A stretch of DNA of 64,000 nucleotides, from assembly GCF_014174375.1 (NCBI RefSeq), contig NZ_JABEQE010000001.1:124001-188000 (forward strand). Reading direction: 5' to 3'. Under the pieces are notes generated by a model. The model did not search any database and had not been told where the DNA came from. It was given only the letters and a program-made list of their open reading frames with translations. Both the position numbers and the translations under genes were made by a program. Below, piece after piece: positions 20,366 to 32,879 of this stretch. This stretch comes from Gluconacetobacter asukensis. GTDB taxonomy: Bacteria > Pseudomonadota > Alphaproteobacteria > Acetobacterales > Acetobacteraceae. Within the stretch, counting starts at the first letter, position 1. Each line of letters opens with the position of its first letter.

Positions 20366-21318
20366 CCACCCGCACCCCGGCGCGGCGCGTCACCGTCCTG
20401 ATGGGCGGCATCTCCGCCGAACGCAGGGTCAGCCTCTCCAGCGGCGCGGGCATCAGCGCCGCCCTGCGCGAGGAAGGGTACGAGGTCCACGTGCTCGATG
20501 CCGGCCCCGACCTGGGCGCGATCGTGGCCGACCTCACCACCCACCGCCCCGACGTGGTGTTCAACGCCCTGCATGGCCGCCTGGGCGAGGACGGCGCGAT
20601 CCAGGGCGTGCTGGACTGGATGGACATCCCCTACACCCATTCCGGCGTCCGCGCCTCGGCCACGGCGATGGACAAGGCAGCGGCCCGCGCCGTCTTCCTC
20701 GCCGCCGGCCTGCCGGTGGCCGCAGGCGCCGTCATCGACATCGCCGTTTTCCCGGCCGCCGACCCGCTGCCCGCCCCCTATGTCATCAAGCCGCTGAACG
20801 AGGGCTCGTCGGTGGGGGTCGAGATCGTCCGCACCGGCTCCAACCGCCGCGCCGCCATCACCGCCGCCTGGACCTACGGCCCCCACGCCCTGGTCGAGGA
20901 ATTCATCCCCGGCCGCGAACTGACGGTGGGCGTGATGGGCGACCGCGCCCTGACCGTCACCGACATCACCCCCAATCCCGCCACGGGGCACGAATTCTAC
21001 GATTACGCTGCCAAATACCAGGCCGGCGGATCGCAGCACGTCCTGCCCGCGCGGATCCATCCGGACGCCTTCGCCCAGGCGCTGGACCTCGCCGCCGCCG
21101 CCCACCGTGCGCTCGGCTGCACCAGCGCCACCCGCACCGATTTCCGCTATGACGACACGCAGTGCGGCGACGGCCCCGGCCGCCTCGTCATCCTGGAGGT
21201 CAACACCCAGCCCGGCATGACCCCGACCTCCCTGCTGCCCGAACAGGCCCAGACGCAGGGGATCGGCTATGGCGCGCTCTGCCGCTGGATGGTCGAGCAC
21301 GCCGCATGCCGCACATGA
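20362..21318 (+). CDS. ddl: D-alanine--D-alanine ligase
   Basis: ATP-grasp enzyme that supplies D-Ala-D-Ala for MurF. The 318-residue protein has VLMGGISAERRVSLSSG, NALHGRLGEDGAIQG, YTHSGVRASATAMDK, the ATP site KPLNEGSSVGVEI, EEFIPGRELTVG and EVNTQPGMTPTSLLPEQA. AGGAG at about 20351-20355 supports the ATG at 20362, which overlaps the murB stop. A 52-base gap to ftsQ contains three repeats of CATGAG. Confidence 0.96.
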   Translation: MTTRTPARRVTVLMGGISAERRVSLSSGAGISAALREEGYEVHVLDAGPDLGAIVADLTTHRPDVVFNALHGRLGEDGAIQGVLDWMDIPYTHSGVRASATAMDKAAARAVFLAAGLPVAAGAVIDIAVFPAADPLPAPYVIKPLNEGSSVGVEIVRTGSNRRAAITAAWTYGPHALVEEFIPGRELTVGVMGDRALTVTDITPNPATGHEFYDYAAKYQAGGSQHVLPARIHPDAFAQALDLAAAAHRALGCTSATRTDFRYDDTQCGDGPGRLVILEVNTQPGMTPTSLLPEQAQTQGIGYGALCRWMVEHAACRT

Positions 21319-21370
21319 CGATACGCACGGGCGGCTGACGATCCCATGAGCCCTCCCCCATGAGCCTTCC

Positions 21371-22519
21371 ATGAGACGGACAGGAGACAATCGCGACGAC
21401 CGCCCCTCACGGCTGTCGATCTTCCTGCGGCGGCGACGCCGCATGGTGCGGCCGCTCGGGCTGGCGATCGTCCTTCTGGCCGCCGGGGCCGGCGGCGCGG
21501 TGGTGGTGCGCGACATGAAGTCCGAGGAACAATTCGCCCCGATCCGCGCCCGGCTGGTCAGCATGCTGCCGCTGCGCATCACCGACATCCAGGTCAGCGG
21601 CCGCGTGCTGACCAACGAGGCCGCATTGCGCGACGCGCTGGGCGTGCATGTGGGCGATCCGGTCCTGGGCTTCTCGGTCGAGGGCGCGCGCGAACGGATC
21701 GACGCCCTGCCCTTCGTCGATCATTCGGTGGTCGAACGCCACCTGCCCGGCACCATCGTCGTGCGCCTGACCGAGCGCAGCCCCTTCGCCGTCTGGCAGA
21801 ACCAGGGGCGCTTCATGCTGATCGACCGCGCCGGCAACCAGGTGCGCGACCAGGGCATGACCGGCAAGGACGCCCAGGCCTTCATGCAATTGCCGCTGGT
21901 GGTCGGGCTGGGCGCCAACGAAGCCGCCGCACCGCTGATCGACGCGCTGGCGGGCCAGCCCGTGGTGCGCGACCATGTGGCCGCCGCCGTCCGCGTCGGC
22001 CTGCGCCGCTGGAACCTGGTCCTGCGCGACGGCACCACAGTGCTTCTGCCCGAAGGCGAGGAAATCCCGGCCCTGAAACGGCTGGCCGATCTCCAGGCCG
22101 CGATGAAGCTGCTGGACCGCCCGGTGATCAGCATCGATTTGCGCCTGCCCGACCGGATGGTGGTGGAACAGCCACCCCCGGCCGATCCCGCCGCCGACGG
22201 CCAGCCCGCGGCAAACCCGCAAGCCCCGGGCGCACCGAAGCCCGCCGCTACTCCCCATGACGGCACCGCACCCGCCGGCAACGGCAACGCCCCGCCGCCC
22301 AGGGCCGCCCCCCGGGTGCCGCCCGCCGACCAACGGGCGCCCACCCACGCGCCCGCCGCCGCGCCGCACGGCCTCCCGCCGCCGGTTTCGGCGCTGGCAC
22401 CGCCAGCCGCCTCCCCGTCCACCACCCCATCCGGGCAGGCCCAGCCCCGCAAGGCCCTGCCCCCACCGGTTCCCAACCTGCCGCCGAATGGCGAGCCCGA
22501 AGCGAGGAGGCGCGCATGA
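21371..22519 (+). CDS. ftsQ: Divisome protein FtsQ with long Pro-rich tail
   Basis: Bitopic division protein linking FtsA/FtsZ to the FtsW-FtsI synthase. The 382-residue protein has a basic cytoplasmic head, one membrane segment (about residues 31-48), a POTRA domain beginning ITDIQVSGRVLTNEAALRDAL (71-91) and the FtsQ domain with VDHSVVERHLPGTIVVRLTE. From about residue 270 to the end it is almost entirely Pro, Ala and Gly, a tail of about 110 residues not typical of FtsQ. The stop overlaps ftsA by four bases. Confidence 0.92.
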   Translation: MRRTGDNRDDRPSRLSIFLRRRRRMVRPLGLAIVLLAAGAGGAVVVRDMKSEEQFAPIRARLVSMLPLRITDIQVSGRVLTNEAALRDALGVHVGDPVLGFSVEGARERIDALPFVDHSVVERHLPGTIVVRLTERSPFAVWQNQGRFMLIDRAGNQVRDQGMTGKDAQAFMQLPLVVGLGANEAAAPLIDALAGQPVVRDHVAAAVRVGLRRWNLVLRDGTTVLLPEGEEIPALKRLADLQAAMKLLDRPVISIDLRLPDRMVVEQPPPADPAADGQPAANPQAPGAPKPAATPHDGTAPAGNGNAPPPRAAPRVPPADQRAPTHAPAAAPHGLPPPVSALAPPAASPSTTPSGQAQPRKALPPPVPNLPPNGEPEARRRA

Positions 22520-23907
22520 ACGATCTGGTCGTGGTCCCGCAGGATAGCGAATCCGCTCCGCGCGCCCCGCGCCGCCGCCGTGCCCGGCGGCGCGACCAGT
22601 CCCTGGTGCCGGCCACGCAGTCCGGCCGCAGCGTGGCGCTGCCGCCGCCGGACGAACCCATGCCGCCGCGCGCCTGGCGGCCGGGCACGTTCGGGGTGCT
22701 GGATATCGGCTCGACCAAGATCATGTGCCTGATCGGACGGGGCGAAGCCGACGGCACGCTGCGCGTGCTGGGCCATGGCTGGCGCCGGTCGCACGGCGTG
22801 CGCTGCGGCGGCATCGTCAACCTGCACGATGCCGAGGCCGCCATCCGCGCCGCGGTCGGCCAGGCCGAAGACGCCGCCGAACGGCGGCTGGACCGCGTGT
22901 ATGTCAACCTGTCCTGCGGCCATCCGGAAAGCCGGCTGTTCAATGTCCGCTGGCCCGTGGGCGGGCGCGAGATCACGGCCGCCGACGTCCGCCGCGTCGT
23001 GACCGAGGGCCAGATGCGCGCCCAGACCGAGGGCCGCTCGACCATCCACACCATCCCGCTGGATTTCTCGGTGGACGAAACCGCCGGCGTGCCCGATCCG
23101 CGCGGCCATCTGTGCGACCAGCTCACCTCGCGCCTGCATGTCATCGACTCATCGACCACCGCGCTGCGCAATCTGGAAACCGTGCTCTCGCGCGCCGAAC
23201 TCAAGATCGAGGAACTGGTCTCCGCCCCCCTCGCCTCCGGCCTGTCGGTGCTGGACGAGGACGAGCGCGAACTGGGCGTCACGGTGGTCGACATGGGCGG
23301 CGGCACCACCTCCATCGCCATCTTCGGCGAGGGCCATCTGCTGCACACCGCCTGCCTGCCGGTCGGCGGCATGCATGTCACCCGCGACATCGCCCATGTT
23401 CTGTCCACCTCGATCGACAGCGCGGAATGGCTGAAGACGATGTACGGTTCGGCCGAACTGTCGGGCGATGACGATCTGGACGTACTGCCGGTCCAGCTCA
23501 TCGGCGACAACGAACATCAATTCGTCAATATTTCCCGCTCCAAGGTGGTCTCCATCATCCGGCCACGGATCGAGGAAACGCTGGAGATGGTGCGCGACCG
23601 GCTGGAATCGGCGGGCGTCGGCCGGGCAACCGACGGCCGCGTGGTGCTGACGGGCGGCGCGTCCCTGCTGGACGGGGTGGGCAACATGGCCGCGCGCATC
23701 CTCAACCGCCAGGTGCGGCTGGGCCGGCCGAACAACATTCGCGGCCTGCCCGAGGATGCGGCGGCCTGGCCCTCCTTCGCCACCTCGGCCGGCCTGCTGG
23801 CCTGGGCGGCGGGCGGCGGCGGCGCGCTGGGCGACATGGATTTCTCCGAGCCCCGGCCGCGCGGTTTCCTTCGCCGCGTCGTGGAATTCATACGAGACAG
23901 GGTATAG
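22516..23907 (+). CDS. ftsA: Divisome membrane tether FtsA
   Basis: Actin-like ATPase that anchors FtsZ to the membrane. The 463-residue protein has an N-terminal Arg/Pro-rich extension of about 55 residues, then GVLDIGSTKIMCLIG (phosphate 1 motif), the SHS2 (1C) domain, VVDMGGGTTSIAIF (phosphate 2), LTGGASLLDGV (adenosine motif) and the amphipathic C-terminal helix RGFLRRVVEFIRDRV that would bind the membrane. Confidence 0.95.
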   Translation: MNDLVVVPQDSESAPRAPRRRRARRRDQSLVPATQSGRSVALPPPDEPMPPRAWRPGTFGVLDIGSTKIMCLIGRGEADGTLRVLGHGWRRSHGVRCGGIVNLHDAEAAIRAAVGQAEDAAERRLDRVYVNLSCGHPESRLFNVRWPVGGREITAADVRRVVTEGQMRAQTEGRSTIHTIPLDFSVDETAGVPDPRGHLCDQLTSRLHVIDSSTTALRNLETVLSRAELKIEELVSAPLASGLSVLDEDERELGVTVVDMGGGTTSIAIFGEGHLLHTACLPVGGMHVTRDIAHVLSTSIDSAEWLKTMYGSAELSGDDDLDVLPVQLIGDNEHQFVNISRSKVVSIIRPRIEETLEMVRDRLESAGVGRATDGRVVLTGGASLLDGVGNMAARILNRQVRLGRPNNIRGLPEDAAAWPSFATSAGLLAWAAGGGGALGDMDFSEPRPRGFLRRVVEFIRDRV

Positions 23908-23913
23908 GAAGAT

Positions 23914-23972
23914 GATTCAGAATATCCCCTGAAAATCCGCATGCGAATCGGTACCCAAAAATCTAACGACTC
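23914..23972. promoter_or_regulatory. Three GANTC sites in the ftsA-ftsZ gap
   Basis: GATTC at 23914-23918, GAATC at 23945-23949 and GACTC at 23968-23972 fall in the 81-base gap before ftsZ. GANTC is the CcrM methylation site of many alphaproteobacteria, and in Caulobacter GANTC sites in the ftsZ promoter tie its expression to the cell cycle. Whether this organism has CcrM cannot be seen here. Confidence 0.45.
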
Positions 23973-23988
23973 GTCCTGGGAGACGTCG

Positions 23989-25425
23989 ATGACCCTGAAT
24001 CTCAGCATTCCGCAGCAGAACCACTCCGATTTCACGCCGCGGATTACCGTGATCGGCGTGGGCGGCGGCGGAACCAACGCTGTCGACAACATGATCCAGT
24101 CGCAGCTCCAGGGCGTGGAATTCGTCGTCGCCAACACCGACGCGCAGCAATTGTCCCACAGCAAGGCCGATCGCCGCGTCCAGCTCGGCCCGCATCTCAC
24201 GCAGGGCCTGGGCGCCGGCGCCAAGCCGGAAATCGGCCGCGCCGCCGCCGAGGAAGCCGCCGACGAACTGGCGCGCCATCTCGAAGGCGCACACATGGTC
24301 TTCATCACCGCCGGCATGGGCGGCGGCACGGGTACGGGTGCGGCACCGGTCATCGCCCGCATGGCGCGCGAGCGCGGCATCCTCACCGTGGGCGTCGTCA
24401 CCAAGCCCTTCACCTTCGAAGGCGGCCGCCGCACCAAATCGGCCGATGCCGGCATTGCCGAGCTTCAGCAATATGTCGACACGCTCATCGTCATCCCCAA
24501 CCAGAACCTCTTCCGCCTCGCCACCGAGCGGACGAGCTGGAAGGACGCGTTCAAGATGGCCGACAACGTCCTGTATATGGGCGTGCGCGGCGTCACCGAC
24601 CTGATGATGGCACCCGGCCTGGTCAATCTCGATTTCGCCGACATCCGCACCGTCATGGCCGAGATGGGCAAGGCGATGATGGGCACCGGCGAGGCCGAGG
24701 GCGACAACCGCGCCATTTCCGCCGCCGAGGACGCCATCTCCAACCCGCTGCTGGAAGATACCTCGATGGCCGGCGCACGCGGCCTGCTGATCAACATCAC
24801 CGGCGGCGACGACATGACGCTGTACGAGGTCGATCAGGCCGCCAACCGCATCCGCGAGGAAGTGGCCGAGGACGCCAACATCATCTTCGGCTCGGCCATC
24901 GACGAATCGCTGACCGGCCGCATCCGCGTGTCCGTGGTCGCCACGGGCATCGACACACCCTCGGTCCGCGCGGCAGAGCCGCAACCCGCCGAAGCCGCAC
25001 CGGCGCAGGGCAGCGACACCCAGCCGGCGGCGGCCACCGCCCAGCCGACGGCCGAAGCCCAGGCGCAGGCCGACGCCGCCGCACAGGCCGCCCGCCCCGC
25101 GCCCAATTTCATGAACACCCCGCCGGTCGCGGCCCCCTCGCCCCATTCCGCGCCGCAGCAGATGTTCCATCAGGGCGCCCGCCCCTCGCCGCGCTCGTCC
25201 CTGTTCTCCGAACAGCCGCGCGCGCCCGAACCGCAACCCGCGGCCCAGCGCGGCAGCCTGTTCAACATCGTCACCGGCGTCCTGCGCCGTGGCGCAACCC
25301 CGGCGCAGGAGACCCAGCGCGCCGAACCCGCCCTGCCGGAACAGGAACCCTCCGCCACAGTCCGCCAGGCCTCGGCCGACGAGGTGGGGTTGGATATCCC
25401 CGCCTTCCTCCGCCGCCAACCCTGA
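23989..25425 (+). CDS. ftsZ: Cell division GTPase FtsZ
   Basis: Tubulin-like protein that forms the division ring. The 478-residue protein has the nucleotide-binding start [17 protein letters not shown] (19-35), the tubulin signature GGGTGTG (111-117) and the T7 loop [11 protein letters not shown]. After about residue 330 comes a long Ala/Pro/Gln linker, and the last residues [12 protein letters not shown] are the conserved C-terminal peptide that binds FtsA. I chose the ATG at 23989 because the sequence MTLNLSIPQ is the usual alphaproteobacterial start and GGGAGA precedes it; an in-frame ATG at 23941 lacks both. Confidence 0.97.
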   Translation: MTLNLSIPQQNHSDFTPRITVIGVGGGGTNAVDNMIQSQLQGVEFVVANTDAQQLSHSKADRRVQLGPHLTQGLGAGAKPEIGRAAAEEAADELARHLEGAHMVFITAGMGGGTGTGAAPVIARMARERGILTVGVVTKPFTFEGGRRTKSADAGIAELQQYVDTLIVIPNQNLFRLATERTSWKDAFKMADNVLYMGVRGVTDLMMAPGLVNLDFADIRTVMAEMGKAMMGTGEAEGDNRAISAAEDAISNPLLEDTSMAGARGLLINITGGDDMTLYEVDQAANRIREEVAEDANIIFGSAIDESLTGRIRVSVVATGIDTPSVRAAEPQPAEAAPAQGSDTQPAAATAQPTAEAQAQADAAAQAARPAPNFMNTPPVAAPSPHSAPQQMFHQGARPSPRSSLFSEQPRAPEPQPAAQRGSLFNIVTGVLRRGATPAQETQRAEPALPEQEPSATVRQASADEVGLDIPAFLRRQP

Positions 25426-25590
25426 GACCCTGGCCGTAAATGCGCGCTGGTGGCGATCCGGCGCGCGTTCCCTGCGCTTCGCTGCTCACGGCCATCAAGG
25501 CCGCTCCGCTGCGATGCTCGGAAACACACGCCGGCCGCGGCCCTGACGGGCCGCTCTCGCTCACCAGCCCACATTTCCGGCCAGGGTCTC
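25424..25590 (+). repeat. Dispersed palindromic element, copy 4, at the ftsZ stop codon
   Basis: The element starts within the ftsZ stop codon. The outer stem GAGACCCTGGCCGTAAATG (25424-25442) is matched by CATTTCCGGCCAGGGTCTC at the right end with one mismatch. The core carries TGGCGATCCGGCGCGCG and AAGGCCGCTCCGCT. A second copy follows directly. Confidence 0.88.
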
Positions 25591-25797
25591 CCTTTTCCAG
25601 GCCCGGCCTCCCGCCGTCAGGGAAGCTCAGGCTGGTGGCGATCCGGCGCGCGTTCCCTGCGCTTCGGTGCTCTCGGCCATCAAGGCCGCTCCGCTCCGAT
25701 GCTCGGAAACACACGCTGGGCGTGCCGCTGCGCGGCACTCTCGCTCGCCAGCCCACATTTCCGAGCAGGGTCTCCTTTTTCCGGGCCCGGCCTTCCG
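25591..25797 (+). repeat. Dispersed palindromic element, copy 5 (tandem with copy 4)
   Basis: A second core follows copy 4 with a repeat period of about 185 bases (CTGGTGGCGATCC at 25447 and 25632; GGGTCTCC at 25584 and 25768). Its left outer stem is not complementary to its right end, and the right flank repeats the flank of copy 4, so it arose by tandem duplication and not by an independent event. Confidence 0.8.
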
Positions 25798-26009
25798 GTG
25801 CGTGTTATCAGGCGCGCTTCGGGAAGTTCCCCTGAAACAAACTTTGTGTCTTTATTTTGTCCTTATGTTTCAGTCTGTTAAGTCGTAATAGTCGGCAATA
25901 AACAGTGACTCGCACTCCCGCTTTCGGGTCATTACAGATCATGCTGTTCGTGCTGTCGGTTCTGTAACGGCCAGGCAAGAAGCAACGGTAACAACCGCGA
26001 GGGACTGTA
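25798..26009 (+). promoter_or_regulatory. AT-rich leader and probable promoter region of lpxC
   Basis: This stretch is far more AT-rich than its neighbours. It contains an 8-base inverted repeat, CTGAAACA at 25832-25839 and TGTTTCAG at 25866-25873, with a 26-base T-rich loop, and ends with GAGGGA six bases before the lpxC start. A promoter is likely but no single -35/-10 pair stands out. Confidence 0.45.
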
Positions 26010-26990
26010 ATGGACGGTATGCTGACGATGTCGGGGCAGGATTCCTCATCCATCGGCGACACCGTTTCCGCCCGTCCCCTCCCCACGCGCATCGCCCGCC
26101 AGCAGACGCTGCGCCAGAGCATTTCCTGCGTCGGGGTCGGCCTGCATACGGGCCTGCGGATCAGGCTGGCGCTCCATCCGGCCGCCGAGAATACCGGAAT
26201 CGTCTTCCGCCGGACCGATCTCGACGGCCTTACCATCCCCGGCCGTTTCGATCATGTCGTTGATACGCGGCTTTCCACCGTCATCGGCGATCCCGCGAAT
26301 CCCGCCCTGCGGGTCGCGACCATCGAGCATCTGATGGCCGCGCTCTCGGCCACCGGAATCGACAATGTGCTGATCGACGTCGACGGGCCGGAACTGCCGG
26401 TGCTGGACGGTTCGGCGGCCGATTTCGTCTTCCTGCTGGATTGCGCCGGCGTGGCCGAACAGGCCGCTACCCGCGCTGCGATCGACATCCTGCGCCCCGT
26501 CCGCGTGACGGATGGCGACGCCTTCGCCGAACTGCGCCCGGCGCGCGAGCCCGGCCTGGCCCTGACCATGTCCATCGCCTTCCCCGCCGCCGCGATCGGC
26601 GAACAGAGCTTCACCACCCGGCTGGACCGCCAGAGCTTCCGCGACCAGATCGCCAATTGCCGTACATTCACCCTGCGGCAGGAAATCGAGGCCCTCCACG
26701 CCGCCGGCCTGGCGCGCGGAGGGTCGCTGGACAATGCCATCGTGGTCGACGGCGCCACCATCCTCAATCCGTCCGGCCTGCGCCGCCCCGACGAATTCGT
26801 GCGCCACAAGATCCTCGACGCGGTGGGTGACCTGTATCTGACCGGCCGTGCGATCAACGGCGTGTTCACCGGCCACAAATCGGGCCACGCGCTGAACAAC
26901 CGTCTGCTGCGCACCCTGCTTGCCGACGCGGACGCCTGGCGGCCGCAAGGCCGCGCGCCGCGCACCCAACCTCTCCGCGCGGCGGCCTGA
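26010..26990 (+). CDS. lpxC: UDP-3-O-acyl-N-acetylglucosamine deacetylase
   Basis: Zinc deacetylase and committed step of lipid A synthesis. The 326-residue protein shows GVGLHTG (42-48), TIEHLMAALSATGIDN with zinc ligand H107, HKILDAVGDLYLTG with the second histidine and the Asp ligand, and GHKSGHALNNRLL with the catalytic histidine. About 30 extra residues precede the usual start; the ATG at 26010 has the best ribosome site, but ATGs at 26019 and 26028 are possible. Its place after ftsZ is usual in proteobacteria. Confidence 0.95.
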   Translation: MDGMLTMSGQDSSSIGDTVSARPLPTRIARQQTLRQSISCVGVGLHTGLRIRLALHPAAENTGIVFRRTDLDGLTIPGRFDHVVDTRLSTVIGDPANPALRVATIEHLMAALSATGIDNVLIDVDGPELPVLDGSAADFVFLLDCAGVAEQAATRAAIDILRPVRVTDGDAFAELRPAREPGLALTMSIAFPAAAIGEQSFTTRLDRQSFRDQIANCRTFTLRQEIEALHAAGLARGGSLDNAIVVDGATILNPSGLRRPDEFVRHKILDAVGDLYLTGRAINGVFTGHKSGHALNNRLLRTLLADADAWRPQGRAPRTQPLRAAA

Positions 26991-27099
26991 CCGCACGCCC
27001 GACCGACCAAATTCAGGCCGGATCGCATTGAAAACGACGCCATGGCCTTCACCCCGGCCCGCCGCATGATATAAGGCAGACCGAACTGGAAGAGCCGGC

Positions 27100-28074
27100 A
27101 TGTCCCTGCGCAGCATTCGAAACCATTCCGCTGACCGTTCGGCCGGCCGTCGTGCCGCCCGATACGCCTCGATCGCCGTCATTCTGTCGCTCGCAGCCTG
27201 CAGCGGCGACAAGAAGACGATCAACGACCTGGAATCGCATGTGCCTCCGGTCGATACGCTCTACAATAACGGCATCGACGCCCTGCGCGACCAGCGCTAC
27301 GCCCTGTCGGCGGCGGAATTCGAGGTCCTGCAACAGAACTATCCCTATTCCGCCTATGTCGCGAACGCGCAGTTGATGGCGGGCTACGCCTACTACCTGC
27401 AGGATAAATATCCCGACGCGGTGCAGCAGCTCGACCGCTTCCTGGAACTGCACCCGACCAGCCCCGACGCCGCCTACGCCTTCTATCTGCGCGCGCTCTG
27501 CTATTACGAGCAGGTCGCCGAGGTCCAGCGCGACCAGCAGGGCACGATCGAGGCGATGAACGCGCTGGAAGAGGTCATCACCCGCTTCCCGCAATCGCCC
27601 TACGCGCGTGACGCCCAGCTCAAGGTCGATCTGTGCCGCGACCATCTGGCCGGCAAGGAAATGCTGGTCGGCCGCTATTACGAGCAGCAGCGCGCCTATC
27701 ATTCCGCGGTCAACCGCTACCAGCGCGTGGTGCAGGATTTCCAGACGACCAACCACGTGCCGGAAGCCCTGGAACGGCTGGTCGAGGTCTATCTGGACCT
27801 GGGCCTGACCGACCAGGCCCGCCGCACCGCATCCGTGCTGTCCTACAATTATCCCGGCAGCAAATGGTACCGCTACGCCTACGACACGCTGCGCAGCAAG
27901 CACCTGCTGTCCGCCAGCACCCCGGTGCCGGGCCTGGTCACGGACAACGCCCCCGCCAGATCGGCTGACGCGGCCGACACGGCCAAGCCGCTGGCCAAGG
28001 CCCCGCCGCCGCCGTCCCAGGCCACGCATGCCCAGCGCGGCTTCTTCTCGCGCGTATGGCATTCCGTCTTCTGA
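27100..28074 (+). CDS. bamD: Outer membrane assembly lipoprotein BamD
   Basis: Essential lipoprotein of the BAM complex that inserts beta-barrel proteins. The 324-residue protein has an N-terminal signal with lipobox LAAC (Cys34) and five tetratricopeptide-like repeats starting LYNNGIDALRDQRYALSAAEFEVLQQNYP and ending near YPGSKWYRYAYDTL. A Pro/Ala-rich tail of about 50 residues follows. It sits 109 bases after lpxC and 40 bases before recN, the usual alphaproteobacterial order. Confidence 0.93.
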   Translation: MSLRSIRNHSADRSAGRRAARYASIAVILSLAACSGDKKTINDLESHVPPVDTLYNNGIDALRDQRYALSAAEFEVLQQNYPYSAYVANAQLMAGYAYYLQDKYPDAVQQLDRFLELHPTSPDAAYAFYLRALCYYEQVAEVQRDQQGTIEAMNALEEVITRFPQSPYARDAQLKVDLCRDHLAGKEMLVGRYYEQQRAYHSAVNRYQRVVQDFQTTNHVPEALERLVEVYLDLGLTDQARRTASVLSYNYPGSKWYRYAYDTLRSKHLLSASTPVPGLVTDNAPARSADAADTAKPLAKAPPPPSQATHAQRGFFSRVWHSVF

Positions 28075-28114
28075 CGGGCGTGGAGCCCCTCCTTCCGCCA
28101 TCCGGGGCAACCCG

Positions 28115-31953
<3,839 letters not shown>

Positions 31954-31974
31954 GTCGGCGTCCTCAACCCGGAC

Positions 31975-32862
31975 TCAACGCTGGAACTGCTCCAGCCACG
32001 TCACCAGCCGCCCCGCCAGGGCAATCCGGGCATCGGAAAAACTATGGTCGGTCTCGACCATCTCGGCCTCCAGATGCCGGGCACCGGCCTTCCGCGCTGC
32101 CCGGGCCGCCGCCTCCGCCATCGTCCCGATACCCCGCGTCGCCCCAATCAACGCCAGCGGCCGCCCGGCCAGCGCCGGCATCGCGGCGACCAGATCCAGC
32201 GACCGGCCGGCATGCGCCGTCTCCGCCATGATCGCCTCCTCGCTGGTGCCCACCAGCGGCGGCATGTCGCCCCGCACTTCGCCCAGCAGAAACGCCTCGC
32301 GCTTCTTCGGATCGACAAAACCACGCCCGATCGCCGCGAAATCGGCCGGATCGATCAGGAACGTTCCGATCACACGCGGATCGTCCGCGCCAACCCGCGC
32401 CGCCACCATGCCCCCCATACTGTGACCCGCCACCGCAATCCGGGACGGATCGATCCCGAACCGCGCGATCACGTCGGGTTGACGCAGATATGCCAGCGCA
32501 GTCGCCCCATCCTGCAGGCAGTTGGCGAATGAAAAGCGCCCCGGACTCCCCCAAGACCCGCGATAATGGAACGTCAGCACATTCCACCCCGCCCGCCGCG
32601 CAGCCTGCGCCAGATCGAGATTCTGTTCGTTGCCGGGAAATCCATGCAGCAGCAGAAGCGTCGGATGCGGCCCCGCACCCGCCGCGCGATACATCACCGC
32701 ATTCAACGCCCCATCCGGCGCAGGAATGACGAACGCGGCCATCGCCGCCGGATGCAGCCGATCAGCAGGCGGATCGGCAATCACGGCCACCGGCGGCGGC
32801 GCGGCCAGCACAGCGGCAGGCAGAGTGAGAAAAAGCGGAAAAAGAAAATATCGCATCAACAC
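31975..32862 (-). CDS. Exported alpha/beta hydrolase
   Basis: A 295-residue protein with a clear signal peptide (MLMRYFLFPLFLTLPAAVLAA), so it is probably periplasmic. It has LLLLHGFPGNEQNLDLA (oxyanion region), FHYRGSWGS, the nucleophile elbow GHSMGG and a likely catalytic histidine in VETDHSFSDAR, typical of the dienelactone hydrolase/prolyl peptidase-like alpha/beta fold. The substrate cannot be inferred. It is the downstream neighbour of the GH39 enzyme on the same strand, separated by 17 bases, so the two may be co-transcribed. Confidence 0.82.
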   Translation of the reverse strand: MLMRYFLFPLFLTLPAAVLAAPPPVAVIADPPADRLHPAAMAAFVIPAPDGALNAVMYRAAGAGPHPTLLLLHGFPGNEQNLDLAQAARRAGWNVLTFHYRGSWGSPGRFSFANCLQDGATALAYLRQPDVIARFGIDPSRIAVAGHSMGGMVAARVGADDPRVIGTFLIDPADFAAIGRGFVDPKKREAFLLGEVRGDMPPLVGTSEEAIMAETAHAGRSLDLVAAMPALAGRPLALIGATRGIGTMAEAAARAARKAGARHLEAEMVETDHSFSDARIALAGRLVTWLEQFQR

Positions 32863-32879
32863 GATCCTGTCTTACAGCA

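Noticed and set aside
25424-25890. Short open frames within the tandem palindromic elements
   Set aside because: The frames read through repeat copies in different places of the window and have no ribosome sites; they are by-products of the repeat.
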